Below are positions 15,665 through 25,443 of a DNA stretch of 64,000 nucleotides, in pieces. The notes below the pieces were generated by a model that made no database searches, was not told the DNA's origin, and saw only the letters and a program-made list of their open reading frames with translations. The stretch is from the NCBI RefSeq assembly GCF_020554865.1, contig NZ_JAJCIC010000014.1, positions 1-64,000 of the forward strand, written 5' to 3'. The translations under genes were made by a program, and so were the position numbers. The stretch is from Lacrimispora sp. 210928-DFI.3.58 (lineage in GTDB: Bacteria; Bacillota; Clostridia; Lachnospirales; Lachnospiraceae). Each line of letters starts with the position of its first letter. The first letter of the stretch is position 1.

Positions 15665-16531
15665 ATGGAACCTGATAAACCACTCTCCTCTCCCGCCTCC
15701 CAACCAGCCGGGGATTCCCTGAATAAATGTCTTGCATTTTTTCAGAAATACCTGATCGACAACAATATGTCTCCCCACACGATCACGGCTTATGTCTACA
15801 GCATAAAGCATTTTTATACACGGTATCAGGAGCTGACGCCGGATACGATCAGCCTGTATAAGGTCTATCTCATGGATCATTACCAGCCTCAGACAGTAAA
15901 CATGCGCATCCGGGCCCTGAACTCTTTTATGAAGTTCCAGGGGATCAAAGACTATAAGGTCCATGCCCTGCGGCTGCAGCAGAAGAATTTCCTGGACCAT
16001 GTGATCAGCCAGGCAGATTATGAGTATTTGAAGCGCAGGCTTTGGGAGGATGGGCAGTATACGTTCTACTTTATCATACGGCTGATCACGGCTACGGGAG
16101 TGCGCGTCAGCGAGCTTGTGGAATTTCAGGTGGAGGACGCCCAAAAGGGATTTAAGGATATTTATTCAAAGGGCAATAAAATGCGCCGGGTCTACATCCC
16201 CACCTCTCTGCAGAGAGATATCCTGGCATGGCTGGCCTCTGAGGCCAGAAGCTGCGTTCCTCTTTTCTTAAGCCATCTGGGACGGGCCATGTCCATCTCC
16301 GGCATCCGGGCCCAGCTTAAGACCTTTGCCCTGCGCTACCAGCTGGATCCTCAAGTCGTCTATCCCCACTCCTTCCGCCACCGGTTTGCGAAAAACTTTA
16401 TTGAACACGGCGGCGATATCGCCTTTCTCTCAAGCCTTCTGGGACATGACAGCATCGAGACCACCCGGATCTACCTGCGCAGGACCAGCACGGAGCAAGC
16501 AGGCATTATTAATAGAGTCGTGGACTGGTAG
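15665..16531 (+). CDS. Tyrosine recombinase 1 (XerC/D-like)
   Basis: 288 aa. N-terminal SAM-like core-binding domain about 18-95; C-terminal catalytic domain from about 110. All catalytic residues are visible: R147 (TGVRVSE), K169 (YSKGNK), H235 and R238 (HSFRHR), H261 (LGHDS) and the nucleophile Y270 (TRIYLRR). The short, complete architecture resembles DNA invertases of Firmicute phase-variation loci and differs from phage integrases. First of three tandem paralogues; recombinases 1 and 2 share long identical stretches (for example ISQADYEYLK). AAAGGA precedes the ATG. Confidence 0.9.
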   Translation: MEPDKPLSSPASQPAGDSLNKCLAFFQKYLIDNNMSPHTITAYVYSIKHFYTRYQELTPDTISLYKVYLMDHYQPQTVNMRIRALNSFMKFQGIKDYKVHALRLQQKNFLDHVISQADYEYLKRRLWEDGQYTFYFIIRLITATGVRVSELVEFQVEDAQKGFKDIYSKGNKMRRVYIPTSLQRDILAWLASEARSCVPLFLSHLGRAMSISGIRAQLKTFALRYQLDPQVVYPHSFRHRFAKNFIEHGGDIAFLSSLLGHDSIETTRIYLRRTSTEQAGIINRVVDW

Positions 16532-16612
16532 CTCCCCTCCCTCTTACATTTTCCGAAGAGATCTCTTACCATATCTATTATTGGAAAATGTACATATAAG
16601 GAGGTTTTACTA

Positions 16613-17449
16613 ATGACAGCAGTATCAAAGCTACCATCCAACCATACTCTGGAACAGTTCCAGAAATATCTCACCGCCAGGAATATGTCCGACAATACGA
16701 TTTATGTGTACCGCTATGCAGTATCCCAATTTTACCACCTTTACCCCCAGCTGACCTCCCGGAATCTGCAGCTTTATAAGGTCTATCTGTTGGAGCATTA
16801 CAGGCCTCAGACAGTAAATCTGCGTATACGGGCATTAAATTGTTTTATGGAATACCGAAAATCCGCGATCACTCCCGTCCCAATGATAAAGATCCAGCAG
16901 AAAATGTATTTGGATAAGATCATCAGCCAGGCAGATTATGAATATTTAAAGATCCGTCTGGCGAAAAATGAAGAATATACCTATTATTTTATTGTACGGC
17001 TGATCGCTGCCACGGGAGTCCGCGTGAGCGAACTGCTTACCTTTCAGGTGGAAGATATCTTAAAGGGATACAAGGACATTTACTCAAAGGGAAATAAAAT
17101 GCGGCGCATCTTTGTCCCCTCCTGCCTGAGGTCGGAGCTGCTTGCATGGCTGGATTCCCTCTGCCGCAGAAGGGGGCCTCTTTTTCTGAACCGTTTTGGT
17201 TCCCCGCTCTCCCCTGCCGGTATACGCGCCCAGATGAAGGCTTTTGCCCTTCAGTATCATATGGACCCGGACGTCATGTATCCTCACTCCTTCCGCCATC
17301 GGTTTGCAAAAAATTTTATTGAGAAATGCGGGGATATCGCACTGCTGTCCAATCTGCTTGGACACGAGAGCATCGAAACCACCCGGATCTACCTGCGCCG
17401 GACCAGCACGGAGCAGTCGCGTATTGTCAATAAGGTGGTTGACTGGTGA
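16613..17449 (+). CDS. Tyrosine recombinase 2 (XerC/D-like)
   Basis: 278 aa. Catalytic set R137, K159, H225, R228, H251 and Y260, all in the same contexts as recombinase 1, to which it is the closest relative in the window. AAGGAGG precedes the ATG. The 81-base gap from gene 1 shows no terminator, so the genes are probably co-transcribed. Its stop (TGA, 17447-17449) overlaps the ribosome site of gene 3. Confidence 0.9.
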   Translation: MTAVSKLPSNHTLEQFQKYLTARNMSDNTIYVYRYAVSQFYHLYPQLTSRNLQLYKVYLLEHYRPQTVNLRIRALNCFMEYRKSAITPVPMIKIQQKMYLDKIISQADYEYLKIRLAKNEEYTYYFIVRLIAATGVRVSELLTFQVEDILKGYKDIYSKGNKMRRIFVPSCLRSELLAWLDSLCRRRGPLFLNRFGSPLSPAGIRAQMKAFALQYHMDPDVMYPHSFRHRFAKNFIEKCGDIALLSNLLGHESIETTRIYLRRTSTEQSRIVNKVVDW

Positions 17450-17460
17450 AAGGAGAAGAT

Positions 17461-18369
17461 ATGGATAACAGAAAAAATGACGTTCCGGCAGAATGTATGA
17501 ATAGGAAGCCCGATACACAGGAAAAACTAGAATGGTTCGGAGAATTTCTCCGGCAAAAGGGGGCTTCCGGCAATACCATAGGCTCCTATCTGACCTCTGT
17601 GAGGCTGTATCACAGCATGTACGAAAGCCTGACGCCAGAAAACCTGCAGGCTTATAAGAAATGGCTTCTGGAGCATTATAAGCCGTCCACGGTCAATGCA
17701 AGGATCTACGGCATCAACCAATACACGGCTGCCCTGTGCACTGTGGATACGCATCTTGCAGCGGTTCTGATGCCGGAAGGCACGGCTCCCTACAGGCTTC
17801 CCTCTGTCAAGCAGCAGCAAAAACCGTTTCTGGATAATGTAATATCCAAACGTGACTATGAGCGTTTGAAGCGATGTCTGAAAAAGGATAATAACCAATT
17901 CTGGTATTTTGTGGTGCGTTATCTGGGGGCTACGGGGGCACGGGTCAGTGAACTGATACAGATAAAGGCAGAACACATCAAGATCGGATACATGGATCTT
18001 TACTCAAAGGGCGGGAAGGTACGGCGCATCTATTTTCCGGAAAAGCTCTGTGAGGAAACGCTCCTGTGGCTTGAGGAGCGCGAAGTCTCTACCGGTTTTA
18101 TCTTCACAAACCATCATGGTAAACAGATCACTCCCCGCGGGATCAGCAGCCAGCTGAAGGTATTTGCAAAGAAATACCGGATCGCGCCGGAAACCGTATA
18201 CCCCCACTCCTTCCGCCACCGGTTTGCAAAGAATTTTCTGGCGAAGTTTAACGATATCTCCCTTCTGGCTGATCTCATGGGCCATGAGAGCATTGAGACC
18301 ACCAGGGTCTATCTTACGCGCTCTTCTGCAGAGCAGAGGGAGCTGATCGACAAAATCGTTACCTGGTAG
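17461..18369 (+). CDS. Tyrosine recombinase 3 (XerC/D-like)
   Basis: 302 aa from the ATG at 17461 (AAAGGAGA 5 bases upstream); an in-frame GTG at 17446 is inside the previous gene's last codons. Catalytic residues R161, K183, H249, R252, H275 and Y284 are intact. It is more diverged than the other two (TGARVSELIQI, SKGGKVRRIY), suggesting a different target. Tightly linked to gene 2 with an 11-base gap, probably translationally coupled. Confidence 0.9.
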   Translation: MDNRKNDVPAECMNRKPDTQEKLEWFGEFLRQKGASGNTIGSYLTSVRLYHSMYESLTPENLQAYKKWLLEHYKPSTVNARIYGINQYTAALCTVDTHLAAVLMPEGTAPYRLPSVKQQQKPFLDNVISKRDYERLKRCLKKDNNQFWYFVVRYLGATGARVSELIQIKAEHIKIGYMDLYSKGGKVRRIYFPEKLCEETLLWLEEREVSTGFIFTNHHGKQITPRGISSQLKVFAKKYRIAPETVYPHSFRHRFAKNFLAKFNDISLLADLMGHESIETTRVYLTRSSAEQRELIDKIVTW

Positions 18370-18434
18370 ATTGCTTTTTTCCGAAAGAACAGATATGATA
18401 GTGATGTGATCGAATGCTTAAAGGATGAATGCTT

Positions 18435-19682
18435 ATGTATGAATATGTCTGGTATCAATGGTTCCTTTTTTTCTATGTATACTGCTTCTTTGGGTGGATC
18501 TTTGAGTCCACCTATGTCTCTGTGAAGGAACGCCATTTTGTCAACCGCGGCTTTCTGCGCCTTCCCATGCTGCCTCTCTACGGAACCGGCGCTGTGATGA
18601 TGCTGTGGGTGTCCCTGCCTGTAAAGGACAGCCTTCCTATGGTATATCTGTCCGGCGTTGTAGCTGCCACCATACTGGAGTATGTCACCGGCTGGGGGAT
18701 GGAAAAGCTTTTTAAGATGAAATACTGGGACTACAGCAATCAGCGTTTCAATTTAAACGGATATATCTGCCTTTCTTCCTCCGTCGCCTGGGGCTTTTTG
18801 ACCATCTTCCTCACAGAGGTGATACACAGGCCCATTGAACGGTATGTGCTGGGACTTCCAGTGGGTGTCAGCCTTGTGTGCGTGTCTGTGATCTCCGTGC
18901 TCTTTGTCATCGACACAGCTGAATCTGTGAAGGCTGCCCTGGATCTTGCAAAGGTTCTGGATGCCATGACAGCAATGCGGGCAGAACTGGATGATATCCA
19001 GGTACAGATGGCGCTCTTAAAAGCAGATACCCGCCAGAGAGTGGAAGAGGCTAAGGAGGTGTCCGCTTTGAAGCTGGAGCTTGCCAAGGCGGAAGCGGCT
19101 GCAAGGACGGCTGCCATAAAGCAGGAAACCGCCGCAAAAGCGGCTGCCATGAAGCAGGAGACTGCTGAGAAAGCTGCCCTTCTTTGCGTTGAGGCCGCTG
19201 AACGAATGGAAAGCCTCACAGACAGCGCTGCAGGCCGGATGAGCCGTCTCGCAAACAGCACTGCAGATCGGATGAACAGCCTTGCCGACAGCACTGCAGA
19301 ACGCATAAGCAGCCTGGCTGACAGCACTGCCGGACGTGTAGGCACCCTTGTGGAGCACACGGCGGACAAGGTGACAAAGACAGCAGGACGGCTCTCCGAG
19401 CTCACAGAGGACGCAGCGGCAAAGGTAAGCAGCGCTCTCAAGTACACCGCATCTTCTTCTGATTCCCATGAGGGAAAAGAATCCTTCTCCCATATCCGCC
19501 GCGAAAGGCTTGCCGCCCTGTCCCAGCGTCTGGATGAGATGAAGGAAAAACAGCACAGCCTGTCCGCACACATAGGTTTTTATCACCGAAGCCTGCTGAA
19601 AGGCAATCCTTCCGCCTCCTGTCCAAGGTTTGCAGAGGCCCTAAAGGAACTTCGGGAAATCATCGCAGATACAAAACATTAG
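18435..19682 (+). CDS. Membrane protein (PF06541-like) with long repetitive helical tail
   Basis: 415 aa from the ATG at 18435 (AAAGGA 9 bases upstream; another ATG two codons earlier is possible). Residues 1-165 hold about five transmembrane helices with GWIFESTYVSVKERHFVNRGFL, the signature of the putative ABC-transporter type IV / DUF1113-like family. The rest is a cytoplasmic Ala/Lys/Glu coiled coil (about 175-255), then about five copies of a 12-residue unit like DSTADRMSSLA, and a final helical region. The function is unknown. It follows recombinase 3 by 65 bases on the same strand and could belong to the same transcript. Confidence 0.75.
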   Translation: MYEYVWYQWFLFFYVYCFFGWIFESTYVSVKERHFVNRGFLRLPMLPLYGTGAVMMLWVSLPVKDSLPMVYLSGVVAATILEYVTGWGMEKLFKMKYWDYSNQRFNLNGYICLSSSVAWGFLTIFLTEVIHRPIERYVLGLPVGVSLVCVSVISVLFVIDTAESVKAALDLAKVLDAMTAMRAELDDIQVQMALLKADTRQRVEEAKEVSALKLELAKAEAAARTAAIKQETAAKAAAMKQETAEKAALLCVEAAERMESLTDSAAGRMSRLANSTADRMNSLADSTAERISSLADSTAGRVGTLVEHTADKVTKTAGRLSELTEDAAAKVSSALKYTASSSDSHEGKESFSHIRRERLAALSQRLDEMKEKQHSLSAHIGFYHRSLLKGNPSASCPRFAEALKELREIIADTKH

Positions 19683-19689
19683 AAGCTTA

Positions 19690-19722
19690 GAAAAGCCTGG
19701 ATCGCAAAGGATCCAGGCTTTC
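19690..19722. terminator. Bidirectional terminator
   Basis: AAAAGCCTGGATC / GATCCAGGCTTT is a perfect stem with flanking A and T runs, serving the convergent genes at 18435 and 19751. Confidence 0.85.
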
Positions 19723-19750
19723 TCATCATCCTCTATCCGACTTTTCCATA

Positions 19751-22700
19751 TCAGTCATATACCGGCTCTCCTTCGCCGCCAATGGCTCTCCGGCCCATTT
19801 TATAGACAATCCTGTAGAAGGTAGGCAGCAGCAGAAGAGTCAATGCTGTGGAGGCGATCAGACCGCCGATATTTACAAGGGCAAGGCCCTGCATCATGGC
19901 TCCGGCCTTTCCGAAGGCAAGGGCATTGGGGACCATGGAAATGATGGTGGTCAGTGTGGTCATGAACATGGGGCGCATGCGGATAGCTCCTGCTTCCACC
20001 AATGCCTTTTCCAGAGGATCTCCTGCTCCCAGCATCTGGTTTACCGTATCCACGTAAAGGATACCATTATTTACAACGGTTCCTGCCAGCATCAGAAAGC
20101 CCAGCATAGAAACCATACTGATTGGACAGCCGCCAAGGAACAGGAGTCCGAAGGAACCGATCAGACTGAAGGGCATGGTAGTCATAACCATAAGGGAGTA
20201 TTTCGGTGACTCAAACTGAATAGCCATGACAATGAATACCAGGAAAATACCTGTTCCCAGCGCACCGCCTAAGGCTGTTAATTCCTCTCTCATTATCTCA
20301 TCCAGGGAGTTTTCCGCCGGCTCCACGCCAGCCGGGAGCTTCCAGTTATTTACAAATTCCTTGACGTCCTTCTCTGCTGTCTTTTTGTAGCCTGCCTGGG
20401 GCTCCATGGTGATCGCAACCTGGTACTGCTTATTCTTACGCTCGATCTGCTGAGGACTGTCTTTGTAATAGATATCTGCCAGATCCTCCAGAGGAAGCTG
20501 CGTGCCTGTGGCTGTGGTGATCATCATTCCCTGAAGGGCATCAATGGAATCATACCGGTCCGGAGCAAATTCTACTTTTACATCCACGTCCTCGCCGCTC
20601 ACACGGATGGTGGAGGCCGTCACACCGCTTAGGTTGGAATAAATCACAGAACCAATGGAGGCCGGGGTAAGGCCCTCTGCCTGAGCCTTTACAGGATCAA
20701 TATTCACCTTCACAACAGGGGCTGCATTCTCCACGGACGTGTGGACCTGCATAATATCGTCTCTCTGGCGCAGCTCCTCTGCAAGTTCCTCTGCCGCTTC
20801 CTTCAGTACGTCATAGTCAATGCTCTGAAGATCGATCTCGATCTCATCCCCATCGGACACGGCTGAGGAGGAGGTTGTGCTTCCCTGCTTCATTGTGATC
20901 GAAACATCCCTATAATTCTCTGTCTCATATCTCCACGCTTCGATCTTATCATCGGTAGAGCCCTTATATTCATCCTTTAAATAGGCGCTCAAGGTAACAT
21001 CGCTTCCACCCGAAATACTCAAACCGCTGGCTCCATAGGTGAGCAGATAGTGATCCACATCCTCATCTGACATCACAAGCTCCTCCAGCCCTGCCACAGT
21101 CTCATTGATCGCATCAATTGACAGTCCCGGCTTTGTCTTGATCGTCATATCAACGATTCCCTCGTCCACAGACGTTATCAGATCCACTCCCAGCCTGGAT
21201 GCCATAACAATGGACACTGCGAGAAGGGCAATGCTGGCTGTCAATACCAGCCTTGTCTTCGGTATCACGGACGGCATATTCGTCCTGTACCAGGATTGCA
21301 GGGACTTAATAAACCTGTTTGCCGGAGCGCTGTCATTTTCCCGGGGATGCCACTGCAGGTAACACAGGGGGACAATGGATACTGCAGAAAACAGGGAGGC
21401 TATCATACAGAATACAATGGTATATCCCAGCTGTGTAAACAGCTGTCCTGACATACCGCTCAGCATTGCAAGAGGCAGGAATACAACACAGGTGGTAACT
21501 GTACCGCCAGTGATAGAACCAATCATGGTGCGGCTACCTTCAATGGCAGCATGATAAAAATCCAGCTTTTCCTTTGCCCTGAAGCAGCCGTCCAGAACAT
21601 TGATGGAGTTATCTACCATCATACCAACGCCCAGAACCAGAGAGGTCAGTGAAACCACATTCATGGAAAAGCCCATGCAGCTCATACATATGAGCGCCAG
21701 CACCACAGATACTGGAATGGATGTTCCCACGATAATAGACGCTCTGACATCCCCGTAGAACAGCCACAGGATGATCATGGAAAGGATGATCGCCATGACC
21801 ATGGTCTGGCACACATTTGTGATGGATTCCACGATCATGTCGCTGGAATCATTTACAACGGTTATGTCAAGACCAGGCATCTTCTGCTTCAGGACCTCGA
21901 TTTCCTTCATGACCTGTTTTGACACATCAATGGCTGTAGCGCTCTGCTGTTTTTTTATTCCCAGGGATATGATATCTTTCCCGTTATAGCGTCCAATGGA
22001 ATCCGCATCCTCCAGGGCATCGTATACATTAGCAATGTCTGACAGATGGATGGTATCTCCGTTTGCCAGGGGGATTGCCACGGATTTCAGGCTTTCCGTG
22101 CTTTCATAATCATTTCCCACACTGACATCCAGATCCTGCCTTCCTACGCTGATATCGCCTGCAGGGATCGTAAAATCAGCCGCCCCTACGATCTGGGCCA
22201 CGGCGCTGAGATTTAAATGATACTGCTCCAGCTTTTCCGGGATCAGCTCTATCCTTGTATAGGCTTCCTGTCCTCCGGCAATGGAGACCTCACCCACGGA
22301 ACTGAGCTTTTCAAATTCCGGGACGACCTTATCATTCACATAGGTATAGAGATTTCCATCCACACTGCCGCCCACTGCAAGGGTAACAACAGCCCGGGCA
22401 TTCATATCCAGCTCCATAATGGTGGGCTCTTCTATGTCATCGGGCAGTTCTGACCGTATGCCGTCAATGGCCTTCTTCAGGTCAATGTAGGCTGTATCCA
22501 TGTTGGTGCCGTAATCGTACTGTACCAGGACAACAGCAACATTTTCCTGGGAAAAGGACTGCACCGTGTCTACGCTGTCCAGAGAGGATATGGCATCCTC
22601 CTGCTTCTGGGTGATCAGGTCATTGACATCCTCCGGGCTGGCTCCCGCATAGACAGTACCGATCACCAGCATAGGAAGTTCCATCTCAGGCGTCAGCTCC

Positions 22701-22804
22701 AGCTTTGTCCCCAACAAGGATTGGATTCCAAAATAAGCAATGGTGATCAGGCAGAGCACCACCGTAACAGGTCTTCTTACCGCAAACTTTGTAATATTAA
22801 CCAT
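19751..22804 (-). CDS. RND efflux transporter (AcrB/MMPL-like, HAE family)
   Basis: 1017 aa, full RND length. N-terminal TM1, two large extracytoplasmic loops (about 30-330 and 560-840) and 12 transmembrane helices in two repeats, with GVGMMVDNSINVLDG and GTVVNNGILYVDTVNQM in the TM4/TM10 regions carrying proton-relay acidic residues. It exports drugs, lipids or peptides by proton antiport. Its start overlaps the end of the adaptor gene by 8 bases. There is no outer-membrane channel gene, as expected in a monoderm. Substrate unknown. Confidence 0.92.
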   Translation of the reverse strand: MVNITKFAVRRPVTVVLCLITIAYFGIQSLLGTKLELTPEMELPMLVIGTVYAGASPEDVNDLITQKQEDAISSLDSVDTVQSFSQENVAVVLVQYDYGTNMDTAYIDLKKAIDGIRSELPDDIEEPTIMELDMNARAVVTLAVGGSVDGNLYTYVNDKVVPEFEKLSSVGEVSIAGGQEAYTRIELIPEKLEQYHLNLSAVAQIVGAADFTIPAGDISVGRQDLDVSVGNDYESTESLKSVAIPLANGDTIHLSDIANVYDALEDADSIGRYNGKDIISLGIKKQQSATAIDVSKQVMKEIEVLKQKMPGLDITVVNDSSDMIVESITNVCQTMVMAIILSMIILWLFYGDVRASIIVGTSIPVSVVLALICMSCMGFSMNVVSLTSLVLGVGMMVDNSINVLDGCFRAKEKLDFYHAAIEGSRTMIGSITGGTVTTCVVFLPLAMLSGMSGQLFTQLGYTIVFCMIASLFSAVSIVPLCYLQWHPRENDSAPANRFIKSLQSWYRTNMPSVIPKTRLVLTASIALLAVSIVMASRLGVDLITSVDEGIVDMTIKTKPGLSIDAINETVAGLEELVMSDEDVDHYLLTYGASGLSISGGSDVTLSAYLKDEYKGSTDDKIEAWRYETENYRDVSITMKQGSTTSSSAVSDGDEIEIDLQSIDYDVLKEAAEELAEELRQRDDIMQVHTSVENAAPVVKVNIDPVKAQAEGLTPASIGSVIYSNLSGVTASTIRVSGEDVDVKVEFAPDRYDSIDALQGMMITTATGTQLPLEDLADIYYKDSPQQIERKNKQYQVAITMEPQAGYKKTAEKDVKEFVNNWKLPAGVEPAENSLDEIMREELTALGGALGTGIFLVFIVMAIQFESPKYSLMVMTTMPFSLIGSFGLLFLGGCPISMVSMLGFLMLAGTVVNNGILYVDTVNQMLGAGDPLEKALVEAGAIRMRPMFMTTLTTIISMVPNALAFGKAGAMMQGLALVNIGGLIASTALTLLLLPTFYRIVYKMGRRAIGGEGEPVYD

Positions 22805-23954
22805 CGATCTTCACCTGCCCGTCATGTACACCATTGTTGTCAGATGCATCTGCCTGGGAACTGCTCTCCCGGGCACTGTCTTCCGGTGCTGCCTCCTCGT
22901 TGACGCTTTCCTCCGTCAGCACCTCCACTCCGTCCTGAAGCTCATTGCTCCAGCTGGTGATCACTGCACTGTTCTCTGTAAGCCCGGCTGTTACTTCCAT
23001 TATACGGGCATCATAAATACCGGACTCGATCTCTGTCTTTTTTGCAATGCCGTCCTCATAGCAGAATACAAAGGGAACGCCTCCGTCATAGCTGACAGCA
23101 TCCACCGGGATGGTCATTACATTCTCTGCCCGGTTCATGACAACTGTCAGCTTTACACGAGTACCTGTGGTAAGGCCCTTTGACTCCGGTATCGCAGCCT
23201 TCACATCATAGAGGCCGGAAGCGCTGTTGACCATGGTTCCGATCTCCATTACCTTTGCCTCATATGATGTTCCATTTTTTTCTATCTCTATCGTATCTCC
23301 TGCAGAAAGATTGGAGAGGATCTTTTCAGTAATCCCAAATTTTACCTGCAGGCCTTCGCCGCCGGAGATCGCGCAGATCACCGTATTCGTGCCGACGTGG
23401 TCATGGGGCTCCACTGTCCTGGATTCCACGATCCCACTGATAGGAGCGGTCACCGTGGTATGCTCCACCTGGAGGTCATACTGGTTTTTTGCAGTATCAT
23501 AGGCGATCCTGGCATTCTCGTGTCCATTTTCAGCCTGCTCCATATCCTGCTGGGATACATACCCGCCGGCGTAAAGCGCCCTGGTCCTGGTCAGGCTGTT
23601 CTCTGCGTTGCGCAGGGATACGGCTGCAGCATCCATCTGCAGCTTCAGGGCAGTGAGGGCATCGGTATCGATCCTGCAGAGTGCCTGGCCTGCCTCCACC
23701 ATATCTCCTGCCTGGAAATAGACCTCCAGCACCTCTCCTCCCATTTTAGGCTGAACAGCTGCGCTGGATCTGGCCTCTATGACACCTGTCAGATCCGTAT
23801 AGAGGATAATATCCCCCTTTCCGGGTTTTTCCACTGATACTGTTGGCCGCGTTTCATACTCTGCCGTATCGCCTCCGCACCCAAAAAGGCCATAAAAAAT
23901 TCCGGCTGCAGCAATTACTGCTGCTCCGCCCAGAATCAATGCTTTCTTCTTCAT
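22797..23954 (-). CDS. RND periplasmic-adaptor-type (HlyD/MFP) subunit
   Basis: 385 aa. N-terminal signal/lipobox-like segment (GIFYGLFGCGGD, Cys about 26), barrel-sandwich lipoyl halves (VQPKMGGEVLEVYFQAGDMVEAGQ and TVTAPISGIVESRTVEPHDHV), a short helical hairpin between and a C-terminal beta-barrel/MP domain. The C-terminal 50 residues are Ser/Glu/Asp-rich. It bridges the RND pump to the wall or partner proteins. Order tetR-adaptor-pump indicates a single regulated operon. Confidence 0.9.
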   Translation of the reverse strand: MKKKALILGGAAVIAAAGIFYGLFGCGGDTAEYETRPTVSVEKPGKGDIILYTDLTGVIEARSSAAVQPKMGGEVLEVYFQAGDMVEAGQALCRIDTDALTALKLQMDAAAVSLRNAENSLTRTRALYAGGYVSQQDMEQAENGHENARIAYDTAKNQYDLQVEHTTVTAPISGIVESRTVEPHDHVGTNTVICAISGGEGLQVKFGITEKILSNLSAGDTIEIEKNGTSYEAKVMEIGTMVNSASGLYDVKAAIPESKGLTTGTRVKLTVVMNRAENVMTIPVDAVSYDGGVPFVFCYEDGIAKKTEIESGIYDARIMEVTAGLTENSAVITSWSNELQDGVEVLTEESVNEEAAPEDSARESSSQADASDNNGVHDGQVKIDG

Positions 23955-23995
23955 GGTATTTGTTCCTTCCTGATTAAAATATTCTTTAAAATGAT

Positions 23996-24622
23996 CTATG
24001 CTGTTTTTCTCTGGAGGGCCTTCTCCACGATCTGCAGCTGGGATTCCATGGTCTCTTTGAGTCTGCCAATATCAGAATATCCCAGAGCATACATCATAAA
24101 TGTCTTAAACATGATATCTGTACCCAGCCCCACGGCATATGCAAACTGGCTCTCGTCCAACTCCGGATAGCGGCATGCATCCCGTTCTGAAAAACATGTA
24201 AGTACAAACTGGCGGGCCTTCCCTGAGTTGTAAAACTCCTGTCTCACTGAAAGTGCCAGATCCCTGCACTCGCTCTCCAGCACGATCTTCCTGCACATAT
24301 CTATGTAAGACTCCAGTCTTCCATTCCTTTCCATCTGTACCATACTCCGGATAGCTGCCTGGTAATAATTCCCCTGCTCTGCCTTCAGGCATTTCAGAAA
24401 ATCTTCCCGTTTTTCCGCTCCCAGCTCCTGCAGCACATAGCAGAACAAATCTTTCTTATCATTAAAATAAAGATAAAAGCTGGCTCTGGAAATACTGGCT
24501 TCCTTAATAAATCGGCTGATACGCATAGAAGAATAGGACCCCTTTGAAAATTCCTTACAAGCTGCCTCCAGGATCCTCCTGCGTTTCTCCGGATTTAAAT
24601 TCACCATTCTCTTTGACCACAT
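23996..24622 (-). CDS. TetR family regulator of the RND pump
   Basis: 208 aa. N-terminal helix-turn-helix about residues 17-60 (RRRILEAACKEFSKGSYSSMRISRFIKEASISRASFYLYFNDKKDLF). The C-terminal ligand-binding half is diverged, as usual. It is the first gene of the tetR-adaptor-RND operon (41-base gap), which suggests autorepression and drug- or lipid-induced expression. The first ATG follows AAAAAGGG; in-frame stops lie just upstream. Confidence 0.88.
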   Translation of the reverse strand: MWSKRMVNLNPEKRRRILEAACKEFSKGSYSSMRISRFIKEASISRASFYLYFNDKKDLFCYVLQELGAEKREDFLKCLKAEQGNYYQAAIRSMVQMERNGRLESYIDMCRKIVLESECRDLALSVRQEFYNSGKARQFVLTCFSERDACRYPELDESQFAYAVGLGTDIMFKTFMMYALGYSDIGRLKETMESQLQIVEKALQRKTA

Positions 24623-24740
24623 ATGTATACCCTTTTTGTCCTATCAGGGATATGACACCTCCTTCTTTTTGTTGGAACTATAATATAATACATTTTTCCA
24701 AACTGCCACCGTCAAAATCCGGAAAATGGGTACACAAAAA

Positions 24741-24773
24741 GCCGAAAGTGTGAAATAATTACACACTCTCGGC
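24741..24773. terminator. Bidirectional terminator after the broken tetR gene
   Basis: GCCGAAAGTGTG and CACACTCTCGGC pair with one mismatch; an A-run precedes and a T-run follows. On the minus strand it closes the pseudogene at 24804. Confidence 0.85.
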
Positions 24774-24803
24774 CTTTTTGTATACCTCTTTATATTTTTT
24801 TAA

Positions 24804-25343
24804 TTATTCTGTGGGAAGAAATGTCATCTGTCCCGTTCCCAGCCGGTAAATAACATCCACCAGCCGGTTGATCTCCTCCTCGGTTTGCGTTTTCCCATCC
24901 AGAGAAAGTCCCAGGATCGCATATGTAAATGTACGGGCGGCTATATCGAACTCTGCCTTTGGACGGTCACAGCACCATCCCTTTTATTCCAAAAGGTTTA
25001 CCAGATAGCCATGGAGCTTTGCAAACAGCCTCTCTGTGAAAGGCAGGAACTGCCCTGACTCCATGAGCAGCTTCGCAGGCTCCTTATGTTCTTCCATGAA
25101 CAGGAAGAATTTCTTGATATCCTCCTTCATGTCACCAGAATCAAGAGAGGAAAAAAACGCCTCCAGAGACCTCGTAGACATCACATCCACCAGATCATAG
25201 ATATTGTCAAAATGATAGTAAAATGTCTTCCGTGAAATGCCGCATCTCTCTACGATATCGGCCACCGTGATCTTGAAATTTTTCCTTTCCTCCACCAGTT
25301 CCTGATAAGCCCGGATGATGATTCCCTTTGTATCTACCGGCAT
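24804..25343 (-). pseudogene. TetR family regulator interrupted by one in-frame stop
   Basis: Frame 25343 to 24987 gives 119 aa with an intact N-terminal helix-turn-helix (FKITVADIVERCGISRKTFYYHFDNIYDLVD, about 24-54). The frame then meets TAA (24984-24986), but reading straight through gives 59 more sensible residues (starting KGWCCDRPKAEFDIAARTFTYAILGLSLDG) to a second TAA at 24804. The joined length of 179 residues is normal for TetR, so a single nonsense change truncated the ligand-binding domain. The DNA-binding half could still be made. Start codon ATG with GGAGAG upstream. Alternative: sequencing error at one base. Confidence 0.75.
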
Positions 25344-25443
25344 GTATACTCTCCTTTTTATTCTGCATATGCACCAGATGTAGGGAGGGCTGTGCAGCCG
25401 CCAGGCCGCACAGCCCTCCTATATGTCACATAACTGTCTTTCC

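Noticed and set aside
24980..24990. Programmed frameshift or readthrough in the tetR gene
   Set aside because: The frame does not change across the stop and no slippery sequence or downstream hairpin is present; a plain nonsense change is simpler.
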